DNA of 64,000 nucleotides from Rachycentron canadum (GCA_038496675.1 CM076663.1:18695290-18759289); one strand, 5' to 3'. Shown: positions 34,590 to 48,761, counted from the first letter of the stretch. Notes: a model not told the origin generated them from the sequence alone. A program made the numbers and translations.

Positions 34590-37500
34590 ATATGCTGACG
34601 TCTCCACATTAAGAGTTAGATAAGTGAGTACATATTCATTTCTATGGGAAGCAGCTTCTTTGCAATGAAATGTAATTACTAATGAAATGACAAGGCATCG
34701 AAACAGCTGGAAAACAGCTCAATTTACTAATACACAACAATTTAGATTAGATTTGGTGGGTACAGGTTACAATTCAGTCTGATCAGAGTCCAAACATCTC
34801 CATTTATAAGGCTGACAATAATTTTTGTTTGTCTTCCTAGTAGAGACAATGGCTCCATCCAAAGTTACCAATACTACAGATACTTTACTCTCATTTTTAA
34901 AGATCGATTCTAGCGTCAATGGGATCGATACCAGTTTCAGTTTGGACTCATTTCAGAGTACGACTGTCGTTGTTCTGTTGTTGTGAGCAGATGCAAGTGC
35001 ACCTGCTCTCAGCTTCTGATGTGCACACTCAGACATGCACATACGTGTCACGCAGTGCACCCTGAGTGCCATCAACCCCAGGACTGACAGGTGGGATTTA
35101 TAAATTCTGACAATCCTGAACATGACTGATAATCCTTGGCAAATCAAGTGGCCATTAAAGTGTGAATTCTATACTACATCATATTGTTATTATTATTATC
35201 TGTTATTATCATTGCATTACTATCTATTATTAACCTGTGTGTATGCATGTAAATATGTGCGTATATAATGTTCTGCTATTTCATAACTATTATTACAACA
35301 TTTAACAAATCATCACTATTACATTATTATTGTTGTTGTTGCGTGATTATTATCAATTTTATTGTTGTTTTATGTAATTTATTAGTTTATCATTTGTTTT
35401 GTTCTGCTCTGATCCTTATGTCAAAGCACTTTGTAAACTTTGTTTTTAAAAGATGCTATATTATTATTAGTAGTAGTTGTATAAATCTAATTATATACAA
35501 TCTGTCTATTACATTTTGGTCACATTGTCACTTTCCTGTTTAACATGTTTTCATCAATAATTAAAAAAACAAAAATAAATAAAGAAACAAAATCTAGTTG
35601 TTTTTTTTTGTTTTCAAAATTAAAGTTACTTCTAAGATTATCAGATTGAAGAGAGATTTTGTGACGTCCTTACTTTCTCAAGTCTCATGGAGATGCATTT
35701 ATGAACTATTTTTCACTTTCGAACATAACTTCGTAGGGACTTTCACAGTTTTTCTTATAATCAGGACTTTCTTGGAAATATCCTGGCCACCTGGAGTACT
35801 GTCACTGTGGTATTCCTATTATCATGTAAATACAGGCTCTGAAAACTTCTCCCACACTGGCTGAGCCCATGTATTATAGACTCACAGCCCAGATGACTGA
35901 GGCCCCTCTGGGACACAGTCTTTCAGTTGGCTGCTTCAAACCCAAAATATGCAGTGATGTCCAACAGTCTGAGTCAAGAATGTATTAATACATCTACCTG
36001 CATGATGAAGTGTAGTGAAAGACTAGAAACATTAGATCTGCAAGAAGCAGACATATATATTCTGTTATTGAAACATGTTGAATGGGGTGGAGGACAGTGC
36101 TGTTTGATTTCATCAACTCAGTAAATAACATATTTGTGTGCAGACCAATCACATTTCAACATACATGTACAAAATCTGTTTCACCCGGTGGCATCTGGTT
36201 CAGGTGAGCCCAAGTGTCGACCCTCACATCACTGTGTGTGGTACAGTCTGTCAATCACACAGTAGCCACGCCCTAATTCATCCCCTGCTTTATGGTCTAT
36301 TTTCCTCTAAATGGACCATCATTTCAAAAATGAACATCATGTTGTATTGAAGACTTGAAACTAGAGTCTGAGACCATAAACTCATTAGGAAAACGTTTAC
36401 TAAGCTAATAAATCAAGGGAGAAGTAGGGACATCACATAGACTTCAATACAATCTGACTTCTAGACTTAGATAGAAGCAGGTTTAAGGCTCTTTAGCACT
36501 GGCTTCACTTTACAGCCCCAGTGTCTACATTATTGTTTATACACAGTCTACGGGTCAGCATGAACCTGTCGGACATTACAGCAGACCCAGGACACAGTCT
36601 CACTGGATCTGGATTGTGGTTCTGTTGAGGGATGTAACTCATATCAACAATATCAAAAACAACACCCATTTTTGCTCAGAGAATAATTCAGTTATGACGT
36701 GAAGCACTGGCTGAATTATTTATCCTCTTTTTCTTTGTTGTGTTTTCTTGTTCTCTGTGCGCATAATGACTAAGCCAAACTGCTGAGGCTGCCAAATATA
36801 TGCCAAAGGTATGTATGAATGTATGGATGTGGCAGTAATGTTACTTATTGTGTTGGTAAATCCCAGTCAGCAGGAACAGGGAGATTATTCTGTCTTGTAT
36901 GACCTGTGATGCAGCTTTAGTGTCAGATTTGAAAAAGTTCCAGCCACGATGACAATGATTAGATATAGAGCATCTGAGCTAAACGACAGTGATTTCGAAT
37001 GGTGATGGTGCTGCCTACTAAGACTCACACCTGCATTTCTCTGTTTATCTTGCAGACCCTCTCTCATATGCATTCAATCACACAAACACACCACACACAC
37101 GCACACTTTCACAAAGGGGACTTCGAGGCCCACCTATCGCCTGAAAACTACTAATCAACAATGAGTCACCCAACACCTTATCAGATAGTCATTGTAGCAC
37201 CGCTCTTCAATCTTCTGTTTTTCACTTGAGCTCCCAGCACTACGCTGCCTGGGAGCAATTTCAGTGATAAAACACCACGGGGGAGATGAGTATTAACAAA
37301 GGTGACTCATGCTTCTGCAACCTTCAAGTCAAATCATAATTCCATATTTCATTTGAAAGGATGTTTCACTAATTTTCTCCTTTTTAAATACACGCTGTGA
37401 GCTGTCTTTGAAGTCTCCCCTCTGAAGACTGTTTGTGTCTGTCCTCTGCCAGTGATCTCAGACTGTGGGGGAGCTACTACAGCAGCTCCGGTGATAAACA

Positions 37501-40500
37501 TAACCAGAGGAGTTTACCATGAGACGTTGAGCTTGTCAGCGGCACACCGCAGTCAGTGATCATGTGAATTTCACAGCAGGCGTCCAAACGCCGGCATCGG
37601 TTTTGGGAGGAAGCGCGGGTCGAAAACGTATGGCTTGTTTTGATGTGTGAATTAATGAGTGAAACCTGGATTAACCCTGAGGGAGCTGAGCACACACAGG
37701 GCACACAGTATGAGCTCTTTCTAGGCTGACATTTTGTCAGGACTCCTTCGTGCACTACATTACTCCTCATGACGTATAAAGCTAAAACAGGCGAAAGCTT
37801 CTCACTTCCAATAAAAATGAATCCTGGGGTTTGAAAATAATCACAGACAAGCCGGGTTGGTAAAAAAAATAAATCTGCTGTGCGCAGTTTTGATTACTGA
37901 GCGTTCAAACTATGAAATCATTTTTCTTATCGCCAAATTGCGAAGATCCCATCACAGCTTAGTCTTAGATACAGTGTCGGGCAGTAACACATGACTTATT
38001 ACTAAGTGACTAATGCAGTGTTACTTAGTGATATTGGCGCATTACTAGTTTGAATGGATATGAATAAAGAAATTGTGTGTACTTCAAAACATTAAAGGAC
38101 CTATATGTTATTCCTCTATAGCTAAAATTAGCATTCACAGCTGAAACTTTGTAAGTTCAGCATCAAACCAACCGTTGTTTGCTTGTTGCTACAACTTTGA
38201 TCACTTTTTTTTTTTTTTTCTTCAGTGGTAACGAGCTCTCTCTATTGCAGTCAGATTACTATAAGCGCCATAAAACTGACATCTTGACATTTTTAAATAA
38301 AAAAAAATATAACAAACACATATTGTATCATTACAGAAGCAGAAATAACATGTATGGCTATTTCCCAGAGACACTATGTGACAGTACACATTCAACTTGC
38401 AAAAGAATTGGTACAAAAGATTTGTTACCAAAATTTGTTAGAATGTTTGAATACACATTATATAACATGTGGTTGTGACGGCTTTGGAGTTGTTTATAGG
38501 TACAACGACCAGTCTTGTGCTTCTTGCCCGGTTGGACATTGTTGCAGCTGTTCTACCATGTTCCCAGATCTCAGTTATTACTTTGGTGAGCACAGTGTTA
38601 ACATAGGAGTCATAGTGATAACTACAAAAATAAGCAAAGTTGTGATACACCAGAATTATCCTTTAAGTCTCCTAGTCCAGCAGTGTTGACAATGTGCGAC
38701 ACACAATATGGTGGTGCCAAATGTTATAGGATTGGGTTTAAACAACTCAGCCATTCTCTGGGATATTACATGTGTCATGTCTGCGTGCATTTTAAGCCTT
38801 TTGTTAAGTCATTTAACATGGAACAATCCAGGCTGTTTTAGTGAGGGTTAAGGTTTGGTGGAGCGGGGAGGGTTAGAGTATAGTGAATGACGTGAAGAGA
38901 AAAAACATGTGACGCATGAAACAACTTAAGGAAATCGGTGCGTTATTCATGCAGCATTTGGTGAGACCAAATGGGCTGTGTGCTTCATCTTGTTAACAAC
39001 CTTCAGTCCACTTTTGGGCCCTTTAAATTTACAGCAAAGTGCATTACCTCCTTAAATGACATTTAGCAGAGAGAGAACTGCCCGATTACTTTGAGAGAAG
39101 CAATTGAAAGAGAGAGTGATTTCCTGAAACAGATGCTCAAACTCAAAGTTGTTTCACCAATAAACAGTTGAGGAAATGTCGATGACTATCAATAATGTAA
39201 AGGCCAGTAATTAGTGCTGTGCGGGGAGGCTTACTTGTTCTTAGCTCAGAATTATGGGCCAGAGCTGTATGGATTTCTGCTTCATCACTGGTCCTGCTCC
39301 ATGCTACAATGCACAGTTTGTGATTTAATAGCTTGAAACATAATTTGTAGTTATTTCTCTGTCACTTAAACACTCCTGCTCAGTACATAATGTACATGTA
39401 CGTGCATAGTTTTGCAAAGATATTTGCAAGAACTAACTTTAATATATCTACAACTCGCCAAGACATTTAGCAGCAAGGTTTTGTGTGCTTTCTTAATTAG
39501 TGTGCAGGGTACGTGTTGTCCCAATTATCCAGGAAGGAAGATATATTTATAGTCATTTTTTTTATCATAAAATCATTAAATGTGCAGCATATTCTATTTT
39601 TGTTGTCTTCCTGAACCCAGACTCACTGACCGTCATATCGTCACCGTTTTAATTGATGTACTGAACTTGTCAGCCATGAGTCATGTTTCTGGCCATTGGT
39701 ATGTATGTAAGTCTAATATTCACTATCCAAACATATCTGGCAACTTAGCTGTGCAAAGCTCAGCACACAGCTAGTTTCTAGTTTCTGCTGCTGCTGGGGG
39801 GGAGAAAAAAAAAAAAAAGAAAAAAAAAAAGTTGTGTGAGATTGAACCAAAACAGATGTTGTGTGGGCCTAAACAAGACAATGAGCGGAAAGATGCAAAC
39901 AGGCTGTGCACAGCTGAAGGAATCTGTAGAGTTACATCACTACGAGCAACTCTGTTTAACATAGTTATATAAGTCTGTTTTTGTGATTACAGCTGCTTTA
40001 AAAACAATTTCTTTCTCATCATCCCTGATAGATGTTTATTATTCTTTTCAGTAATGGTCAGTCGTCCCTGGGATATCATACTTTACACACAGTCCACTGT
40101 TTATTATTCACTTGTGTTACTTTAGTGTCCGGCATTTTTTTTTTTTTATATGATCAGTGTATGCATTGTTCGACTCATTATTTTCTCTATTTTGCTTGGA
40201 TTAAGTATTAAGTATTTCTTATTATTAAGTCATGTCCTTTATATTGACTTTTCTTATTATTAATTGAGTGTCCACTGTGTTAGTGTCTGGCTTTCAATCA
40301 TACTTTTGTTACATCTGTTAAAGTGAGTGGATGCAGGTTGGAAGATATACAATAAATAAAAGAAATAATAAAATGAATATTTCTCTCCAGCTCTGACAGA
40401 GATACACACCCCTCTAAATTTGCTGCAGGCAGTTGTAGTGTTATGTTCAACCAGCTGAACCAGAGAGTCAGGGGAAACCTGCAGCACAATAAAAGCATCA

Positions 40501-42420
40501 GCTCTGCTCAGTGTTGATAACTGTCATTAACTTCAAACCTTAATCTCCTTGCGCTTCCTATAAAATGTCAATTAAAGCTCTGTAGAGAGCATTATACTGA
40601 AAGCATCCTACAGCAGCTGAAGCCCAGTGTGGCCATCACGATCCTCCCAGTGCAGCGTCATTACAATTTCTTCAGATATTTAAAGACAGGTTGTGTTCAC
40701 ATCCTGCAGCCCGGTGCCAACAGGACTCTTAGCTGTCCCAGGTGTCACTCTATATCCCCTGTTAGGCTTCACCTAATGAAGCGCATTGCCCAGCATCGGG
40801 AAATACGGCCATTGAGTGCTGCTAAGCAACAGGCACTTGCATTGCTCTCACTAAAATCACCTCCCCAGAGAAACTGACACCACTTGGCCTGGTGTGCCCT
40901 GCTGCCTCTCTGCCAACAGACTTGTAACAGGGATATGTTTTGCTCTAGTCAGAAGGTCATCTCAAACTGATGTTTCTGGTATCTTTTTTTTTTTTTTTTT
41001 TTTACAAGCCAGAGACATGCGATGTTTGTCCCAGCCAGTCTGTGATTATGTGGAACCACACAGGAGCGGGGCTGCTTCCCTAATACTCAGCCGGTCACGT
41101 CTTGGCTCCGAGCTACAGCTTGTTTGTCACGTGGCCTCTCACAGCTGAAGACACAGAACATGTTGCAAACTGGTTTTTCCCATTTTCCACCTTTAGTTTT
41201 GTTCACTTGCCTTTTAATGGCAATTACTTCTGCAGCAGATCAGCCTTTGTAATACACATGCAACGACTTGAAACTAATCAATTTTTTACATAAATTATCA
41301 TATATATCACAATCACTTTGCACAAGCTGAACACCTGCATGTATAATGTTGCAGCAATCACACAACTGAGTAGTCTCCAGGAGAACATGTTGCACATCCT
41401 GTTTCATAGTAATAATTCAGCTGCACATCAGATTCCTTGTATTTATCATGCATCGATTATCATGCTATTAAGAACGAACTATGTTTGCATGAAAGCACAG
41501 CAGTGCCATTTAATAATGCAAACTCTAGGTGATGCTGGGAGAATTGTAGTCCTCATCCCACTGGTTTGTTTGTTTTTTTATTTTTTCCAACCTATGTAAT
41601 TCTACTGTCACTGTGCTATCACACTGTATTTGTTTTCCAGCCTCCGGTGCTGCTGCATTTAGTATCAGAGACACTACTCATGTATCAAAAATGCTCGCGG
41701 ACCACACACTGTGCACAAGCCGCCGACGCTGATTTCATGCTGCTGTTCCGTGGCAATAACTCATACAGGAGACCACACACTCCCACTCTTTCTACAGATG
41801 GAATAAAGTGGTTGTGATAAGACCATGTGGGAGTGCACTACAGTGCAGTGATACAGGGGAGGGAAGATGACTGTCAGGGTCCAGCAGGAGAGAATTAACA
41901 GCAGGCGGTAGTGATGGAGTAGCAGTGGTCACTTGCACTCTTACTATACCTGATGACAAATTACATTAAAACACCCTGGAGGTTTATGTGCAGGTGATTT
42001 AAGGAAGTAGCACATCAGAGAGGAAAATGAGCAGAATCTGTGACTCTAGGAACAAAGTGTATGAACATCACAGTGAGATGAAATGCAAATCCTCCTTGTG
42101 CCTGAGCTGCAAGGAGGAACACCCGGGAGCTTGGCAGCTGGGTACTGTGTCATGCTGACTCACAGCCTGGGGTGGCAATGGCGGATCAAAATGCAACTAG
42201 AAGCCAAAGGAAGGCATGAGAACTTGTGTTGCGGTGCCCACTTGATTCCCAGACTGCTGAGAAATATCTGTCTGTGTATGATAATGAAAGAACACACTAG
42301 ATATCCCCACAGTGAAAGTATTTGTATTCCCTATTTGTTGCTACTGAGACTTAAAAAAATATAAAAAATAATATATATGTAAATATATATATATATGTGA
42401 GTGTGTATGTGTATAAAGTA
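34590..42420. other. kcnk9 intron segment, mostly unique AT-rich sequence, no gene seen
   Basis: About 7.8 kb. Identified contents are a TTAT-rich patch at 35180-35410, a diverged fragment at 37970-38050 resembling a short dispersed element, T runs at 38205 and 40985-41003, an A-rich run at 39807-39830, and (TA)n near 42370-42396. Open frames of up to 111 codons (38354-38689) lack domains and splice partners. Confidence 0.45.
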
Positions 42421-42421
42421 T

Positions 42422-42690
42422 AAACTTTGACATTATAGTTAATATGCTTATTTGTGTTTTTGCCAAGAGTTCAATTAATATCATTCTCATATCCTCTTCA
42501 GTATAAAGAAAGAGACAGCAGACGATACCTTAGCTTAGCATAAAGATGACGGCTCTCTCCAGAGTTAACAAATATGTCTACCTGCTCCGGTCAAACTCAA
42601 AAATAACACTGTGTGAATCTTGTTCATTTTATCTTAAACATCTCTGTCTTTAAATCTTTAAAAAGGGACAACATGTTGTTTTAGGGAGCT
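42422..42690 (+). repeat. inverted-repeat element family M, partial copy (copy 3)
   Basis: It begins aaactttgacattatagtta, then 'atatgcttatttgtg', 'gccaagagttcaatta', 'tatcattctcatatcct' and 'agcttagcataaagatg'. This matches the terminal third of the element seen at 12391, plus core text. The far terminus is missing or too diverged to place. Confidence 0.5.
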
Positions 42691-42699
42691 TTACGGGAT

Positions 42700-44380
42700 G
42701 TTGTCAAACCACAGAGAGAATCCTAGTGGCACTTAATATCGTTGGTTATTTAGTATTTCTGTTTTCAGCTTTCAGCCTTTAATGGACACGATTTCCCATA
42801 AGCCTCAGTGGCTACGTGTCTCAGCTCAAAAACAGAGACAAGTTCGAAAGTTGAGGTGTCATCGACGGTTCGTGAAGGTCTGTATGTTTATAGGTTGTGC
42901 CACCTGTTGTCACCTTGATGTTGCCAGGCAACCGACCGAGAAGAGCTCCGCTGCATCGTTTCCTCTCTACAAATGAGTTTATCTCTGTTCGTCTGATGGT
43001 CCCGCTACCCCACATGACACGGTTATTACAACCCATAACAATGATGACCTAACTACAAAAACAGGGCCCAAGTTGTTAAACTTTAATTTCCCTCTAAACT
43101 GAGGCCCTATAATGACTAATCCTAGAGGGCCGTATGACTCTCTGGGGGACAAATACATTTCACCTCAAGTTGTAATAAACAGGAATTATCCATAAAGCTT
43201 CCATCCTCATATATTCAACAACATTTGAGGGATGAATTTAAATGTCCTACAATGTCATGTCAATATCTTTAATCTTTAGTTTAGTTAGTTTAAAAATTCT
43301 ACTTTGATCCAACTTAGTCATATTTATAATGTAGCCCAGCATGCATGTTTTTAACACCTCAGTATCAGTATTTTTTTTTTTTTAAATAAGTGCATCACTA
43401 TTTTTGTGTAATTAATAAGCAGAGCCTGTTGCAGTGGGTGTCCATGCTATTTTTATTTTCATGAAAAGTCATGAGTCTTGTCAGAAATGAGACAAATCAA
43501 GGTTCTACACTCGGTTTCGTGATATAAAGTAATTCATGCAATCTTCACAGACATTATGCCAGGATGGTAAATTGTGTGGTTGTTTTAGTAACTGCAAAGT
43601 GCAGATGTTTGATGTGCACGTTTGCCAGAGCTGGTGAAACAGGTGCTTTGAATAATATAACGTTTCTTGTTTTGACCTTTCTGGCAAAAAAAAAAAAAAA
43701 AAAAAAAATTCAGAGGTTCTGAAACAAGACATTTGAGCTGCTTAGTCATCATGATAATCCCTCACAGATATATAAAAATAATAAGGCCTGTGTGTTATCC
43801 TTAGTGTATCATTCCAGTTTCATTTAATTCATCATCCCTTAATTCCATTATATCTCCTCTCAATCCCACGTGCTCTGTTAAATTCATTCAGTGCCTATCC
43901 ATCCTCGACCAAATTAAAACTAGAAAACAAAACTCAAATAAACCTCCCCTGGCTGAATGATCACACTCACTTGTACATGCTTAAAAGACCAAGACAAGGT
44001 CAACAACTCAGAAATAACAATATTGCATTTAAAAAGCATCTCAGTTTATCAGATTTCTAGATATAACCATGATCCTAAAGTCTTGGAGGTAATAAATTCA
44101 GTTAATAGTGAACTCTCCACTTCTTTTGCAGCAATGGCGTTGAGCTCTGGCTTATTTCCAGATAAGTTTTAAAAATACCAATATTCACCCATTGCACATA
44201 AGAAACATAGTTTGAACCATTTTTTCCTCAAGGAAGTATAGATGAATCTTTCAACTGGATTTTCATCTACTGTTCTAAAAGAAAGTAATTTCATCTATCA
44301 TGAAAAATAACACCTAATTAGCACTGAGACAGCGCTTGTTAATAATGACCTGATAACTGCTGAAGTTTAGTTCTTTTAGA
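42700..44380. other. kcnk9 intron segment, no gene seen
   Basis: Contains a T run at 43370-43383 and an A run at 43687-43708. Overlapping frames near 42782-43036 lie on opposite strands and are not supported. Confidence 0.5.
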
Positions 44381-44384
44381 TTTA

Positions 44385-45392
44385 AGTGCTGCGATCAGTG
44401 CTGTCAATCACAGGTTCCTTTTACACTGTTGAGAGACTTGGGTTGGAATCAAAGGCCTGGCTTTTTATCTTACTTCATTCATACCTTTGTAACACAACTT
44501 TATCTGTCACTCTGAGAAACTCCCCAACGGTTCAGCTGAGATGCGGTGTCCCCCAAGGCTCTGTTCTGGGCCTCCTGTTTTTTCAAATAAATCCTTACTC
44601 TCGTGCAGGTCATTCAAAATCAAAATGTTCTTTTCTTTTACCATTTTTACACCAATGATACCCAGTTAAGCATGTCATTAAAACCATAGATCTTAGTACA
44701 CTGGCTCTCTTCTAGTGCCTCTCTGATACAGTATTAAATCAGATATTACATTTATTTAACAGTAACAATGATAAGTCTACAGTTTTTCTGTCTGTCTGTG
44801 CCAATCTTGGCAGTCTATCAAATAACATAAACTATGCTGTAAGCAATCTAGGGGTAATTTTTGTTATGATGACCAAGTCAAAAATGTTTATCTCAAGGTT
44901 ATCTCTAAAAGCAAACGCTGGTTTACAAAAAGTTGTACATGCTTCTACCTGCATCTGCTCTTGGTTTGACCACAGAGGGACGTCCACATCATCCCTGTAC
45001 TTAGCTCTCTACACTGGCCCCCTATTGATTTAGTATCAACTTCAAAAATGTTATTTCTCATATTTCAGGTCATGGTCTGTGACAAAGGGTGGCCAGGCTT
45101 TTGCTCCCAGAGCCAACAGACAATGGAATTTGCTTTGTAAACTCAGACTGATGCCTCAGCTTCTTTTAAATCATTTCTTAAAACATTTTAAGAAAGCTTT
45201 TGGAAGTGTTGAAATAGGTTTTTAAATTTATACTGATTATTCTTTAAAATTTCATTAATGTATTTTTACTTCTCTGTGCTCACATTCTTTCATCTTATTC
45301 TCATAGTTCACCCTGTCTAGTTCTAAATCTTTTTCTAAAGTAATTTATATCATTGTTAATAAGACTGCTGTATGAATAAAGTTTATTCATCA
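44385..45392 (+). mobile_element. L2-like LINE relic (reverse transcriptase 3' half)
   Basis: Plus-strand fragments in several frames follow the order of an L2/CR1-type ORF2. They are: GVPQGSVLG at 44545-44571 (reverse transcriptase domain B); a decayed 'YADDTQL' equivalent reading HFYTNDTQL at about 44640, with Ala-Asp changed; 'VSNLGVIF' at about 44840; and a degraded 'SLHWLPV' segment at about 45010. The end, tgaataaagtttattcatca, resembles an L2 3' terminus. Multiple stops and frameshifts, and loss of the catalytic Asp pair, show it is dead. Confidence 0.75.
44386..44658 (+). pseudogene. reverse transcriptase fragment of the L2-like relic
   Basis: A 90-codon open remnant containing TVQLRCGVPQGSVLGLLFF, the template-contacting block of non-LTR reverse transcriptases. 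The fingers/palm part before it and the catalytic motif after it are out of frame or mutated. Confidence 0.75.
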
Positions 45393-45453
45393 AGGATTTC
45401 TCCCTCTATTGTTTACCTCTCCTGCAATGTTCTACCTCCATTTTCTTCTTCAG

Positions 45454-45696
45454 TGCTTAGCCAGCATGGCTTTTCTCTGTCAGGTGCTCAAGACGGACAC
45501 CACCTGGACCCATGCCCCCCCAGCTACAAAGAGGCATTATGGTTCATCAAGCAACAGCTTGCCAACCCCACTCTTCACTCACGCTGGCCCACTCGAGCCT
45601 GGATGAGCCCACAGTGCTCGTCGCTCTGCTCGGCTACGCCTGTGCTGGAGTGGAACAGCCGGTCGCCACCACTTGAATCCTTAAGAAACTCGGAGG
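45454..45696 (+). other. weak candidate exon inside the kcnk9 intron, opposite strand
   Basis: A GC-rich island in AT-rich intron, bounded by a good acceptor (CCATTTTCTTCTTCAG|) and a donor-like GGAGG|GTGAGA, 243 bases apart (a multiple of three). One frame is open across it and contains CPPSYKEALWFIKQQ; a PPxY motif would bind WW domains if translated. No second exon, polyA signal or family was identified. It follows the L2 relic directly. It may be a processed fragment, a long non-coding RNA exon or chance. Confidence 0.2.
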
Positions 45697-45699
45697 GTG

Positions 45700-46845
45700 A
45701 GAGGAAGCCTCTTTCTGGCCTGTGGGAATTTGAACACATTTATCTCTATGCTAGAGGCTTCTCGCTTCACACACATGAGGAGACGCAGAAAATGCTGGTC
45801 ACAAGCCATTGACATTGTTGTGATGGATAAAATCAGTGGCACAGTGCAGAGCAGCAGCACTAACAATGATGGAGGAGAGCAGTAACAACAGTACAGGCCA
45901 GTGAAGTTAAATAAGCTAGTTTCATTTTACCTACGTCTGCGAGCTGCTTGTTCGCCTCTTTGTTGTAGCCTGGTTCCTGCTGCTTAACCCAGCCTCAGGA
46001 TAGTTGCTGTTTCAAGGTAGATACCTCTTCAAGATGACTGACAACTGATGAGGCATGAATTAGACCGACTTTAGGAGCGTATACAGCAAGATTAACAAAT
46101 GCATGTACTGCCTAGAGGTGAAGAGGTAGATACTGTAGCTTTGAAGGTCTTGGCTGCAGGTGAGATGTGTGGCTTATCTCGGCTGCTGCGGATCAACATT
46201 TTCTCATGCCATTCAGACTTCTCAGCACAGTCAGGACGCAGTACCTGACTAGAATCAGGAGAGGAAATGCCGAACTCTTTTTGCAGGTCAAGTCTTGGCA
46301 TGCGGTTCAACTAGATTTCTGTTTTTCTTTATTTATTATTTATCACTTAATTCTTAATACCGCTCTCCTCGTCATTTAAGGCATTAACAGACAGACAGAT
46401 ATGTTGTAAACAAGCAAACACTTCAGCTTATCTCAGTCACTGTATTTCAAGGTAGAATTACAAAACCTTCCTACCTCTATCGCCAATATTCAGTATCTTT
46501 AAATACATCTTAATTTAAATTTGCTTCATTTTTGTTTTTGAAAGTTCAATATTTTGCTTATTTGAGTTTAGCACCTTTAGGGATTTAATAAATACTATAA
46601 ATAAAACTGTTGAATGCTTAGGTAACCTGTAATGTCACAATCCCTCATGTCAAAGGAAAACTGTGCACACGACTATAGGTCTCATGTGCATTTACAACTG
46701 AGAGTCTGAGTCATTATTTTACTGTTTAGCTGTGTTTTCTCTTCCAAATGCATTTGGTCTTTGTCACCAAAGTCTGTGTACTAGATCCATCCAACAATTG
46801 TCTAGATATTTAACAACATACAGGTGGTGCTAGAGAACAAATGAA
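45700..46845. other. kcnk9 intron segment, no gene seen
   Basis: Ordinary AT-rich sequence; no supported feature. Confidence 0.5.
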
Positions 46846-46849
46846 GAAT

Positions 46850-46960
46850 TGCCAATGTCAGTAGGATTTATCCTCTGCAGACCATGAATTCCTGCACAAC
46901 CAGTGGACAGACCGATCACTGTCATGTAGCATGACTGGAGGGATGACGATGACAATGTCA
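46850..46960 (+). repeat. fragment of dispersed repeat family R
   Basis: 'gccaatgtcagtaggattta', 'tcctctgcagaccatgaatt' and 'cctgcacaaccagtggaca' correspond to phrases of the repeat also found at 26870 and 49212. Confidence 0.45.
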
Positions 46961-46969
46961 ATGTCAAAG

Positions 46970-48755
46970 CAGCAGAAAACAAGACATCCTGATGTTTAGT
47001 CTCTTGTGCTCCAAAAACTCCTTCCTTTCCCATAATGCACTTTGACAGCATCTTTTGTCCGACAATGCCCTTCAAAAAGTCACAAACAACATTACAGACG
47101 TCTTTGCAAGCTAAGTAATGTGTGCCTCGGTCTGGGTAGGGACAGCAGAGACGTGTCTTTACCAATATATTTACCCATCTCAAATGATCCTGCCCTTTTT
47201 TACTTCCCTTCATGTTACTGCCAAGATCTTTACTGCAACTGTTGCCAGGTTTGTATGTTTTGAGCAAATTGATGATTATTATGATAAAGAGTGAAACACT
47301 GAGTATGACTGATACTTAACTACGATCTGGCAACCCCCATCTTCAAACTGTATTACATGTTGTTGATGCAGTGGTGTGACTATTTAGAAAGATTCCATAT
47401 ATCAGAACATCAGTTGTTATTATATTTAAATTTCAGTGGTTAAGTGTTCACCGAACATGAAGACATCAGAGGCATCATTTTATTCTGGAAATACTATCAC
47501 CAGCAGCCTGAGTAACACAGAAACACAGGTGAGCTGAAGGTCAGGGAATGGAGAATAAAACTAAGACTAGGAGGGAGGACTGTCATGAAACTCTTCTGTT
47601 GCCCAAATCAACAAAATGAGAAAACACAGCTACGCCGTCTCAGGTGAGATTCGAACACAGCTGAGAGTCGGTCCAACCAGAGCAGCTCACCATCTACAGG
47701 GTTACAGAACAAAATGTTATTTTGGCCATTTGACAAAAAAATGTCCCTTCCAAAGATAAAACAAACCTACACCTTGCTGTGTTGCACTTCCCATGATGAA
47801 TAAACTGACTTTAATCTGCGTAAAAGACGGCGCCTTTAACAGGAGGATAGTTGAGAGTATGTCTTGTTTGGACTAATAATATCTCATGTCATTTGTTTTT
47901 TCAGGAAAAAGCTACAGGGCCAAACTGTGCTGCACCGAGGGACCTTGTGTGCACAGTTTACCCTTTGAGCAATGAAAACAGACCAGCCAGCTCCGGAGAA
48001 GTGACTCCCACAGAGAGCATCAGCACCACAGGAGCACATTGCCATCGATCTGTGTGGAGACCTCCATCAAGCTCTCTGTAGGACGCTCCGGCAAAGTGAA
48101 AATAATCTACTGGCTACAAAGTGCAACTCCAGTGAACACCTCAAATCATTTTTCAATAAGCAGCAGTCAGACATTGTATTAATGGCTCTCTTGTTTCAGG
48201 AAGAAAGGCAAATACAAATTCATTTAACATTAGTGCAAATTACAGCCGGCTGCCAAACAGCAAGGTGTTAATTTACAGCAGAGACTTGGTCTCACAAAGT
48301 GGAGACATGGAAATAAAACCTCAAGTGAACAAAACCACTGAACACTTCAGAAACACCCTATTAACCACTGGAAGTATCCGCTGGATACAACATAACAACA
48401 TAAGGCGACAGTCCTGCTTGTCGTTTTAATGTTTTAATGTCACGTTAACGTTCTGTTTGTTTCCATGCCTCCGTAAAGCAGTTTGAATAGCTTTGAGTCT
48501 GAATGGTGCTATATAAATATACCTGCCTTTAATCACTCCTCCGTCATTAAAGCACTAAATCAAACGAGAAAGCGAGGGCAAAAAGCCATTATTTCAAATT
48601 CCAGATGCAAATTAAAATTAATTAAAATGAAAATTACTGCAGAGATTTTAAATGAATTTAAAGTGATAAATTTCTGCTTTGCAGATTGTGTATGAAATAA
48701 TAAGTTGAAGGACCCAAATTGTATGAAGCTAGGTTTCTGTGTCTTTTTGATTATA
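46970..48755. other. kcnk9 intron segment, no gene seen
   Basis: A 145-codon minus-strand frame at 46830-47267 overlaps the repeat fragment above and has no domain. A minus-strand tRNA-like stretch near 47640-47690 (TGTTCGAATC with an upstream A-box-like word) is too degenerate to call. Sequence at 48130-48340 is repeat-free. Confidence 0.4.
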
Positions 48756-48761
48756 AAGGAG

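Noticed and set aside
46830..47267. 145-codon minus-strand frame in the kcnk9 intron
   Set aside because: Overlaps a dispersed repeat fragment and has no recognisable domain or splice signals.
47640..47692. tRNA-like or tRNA-derived SINE head on the minus strand
   Set aside because: A B-box-like TGTTCGAATC and a loose A-box exist, but no cloverleaf stems could be formed with confidence.
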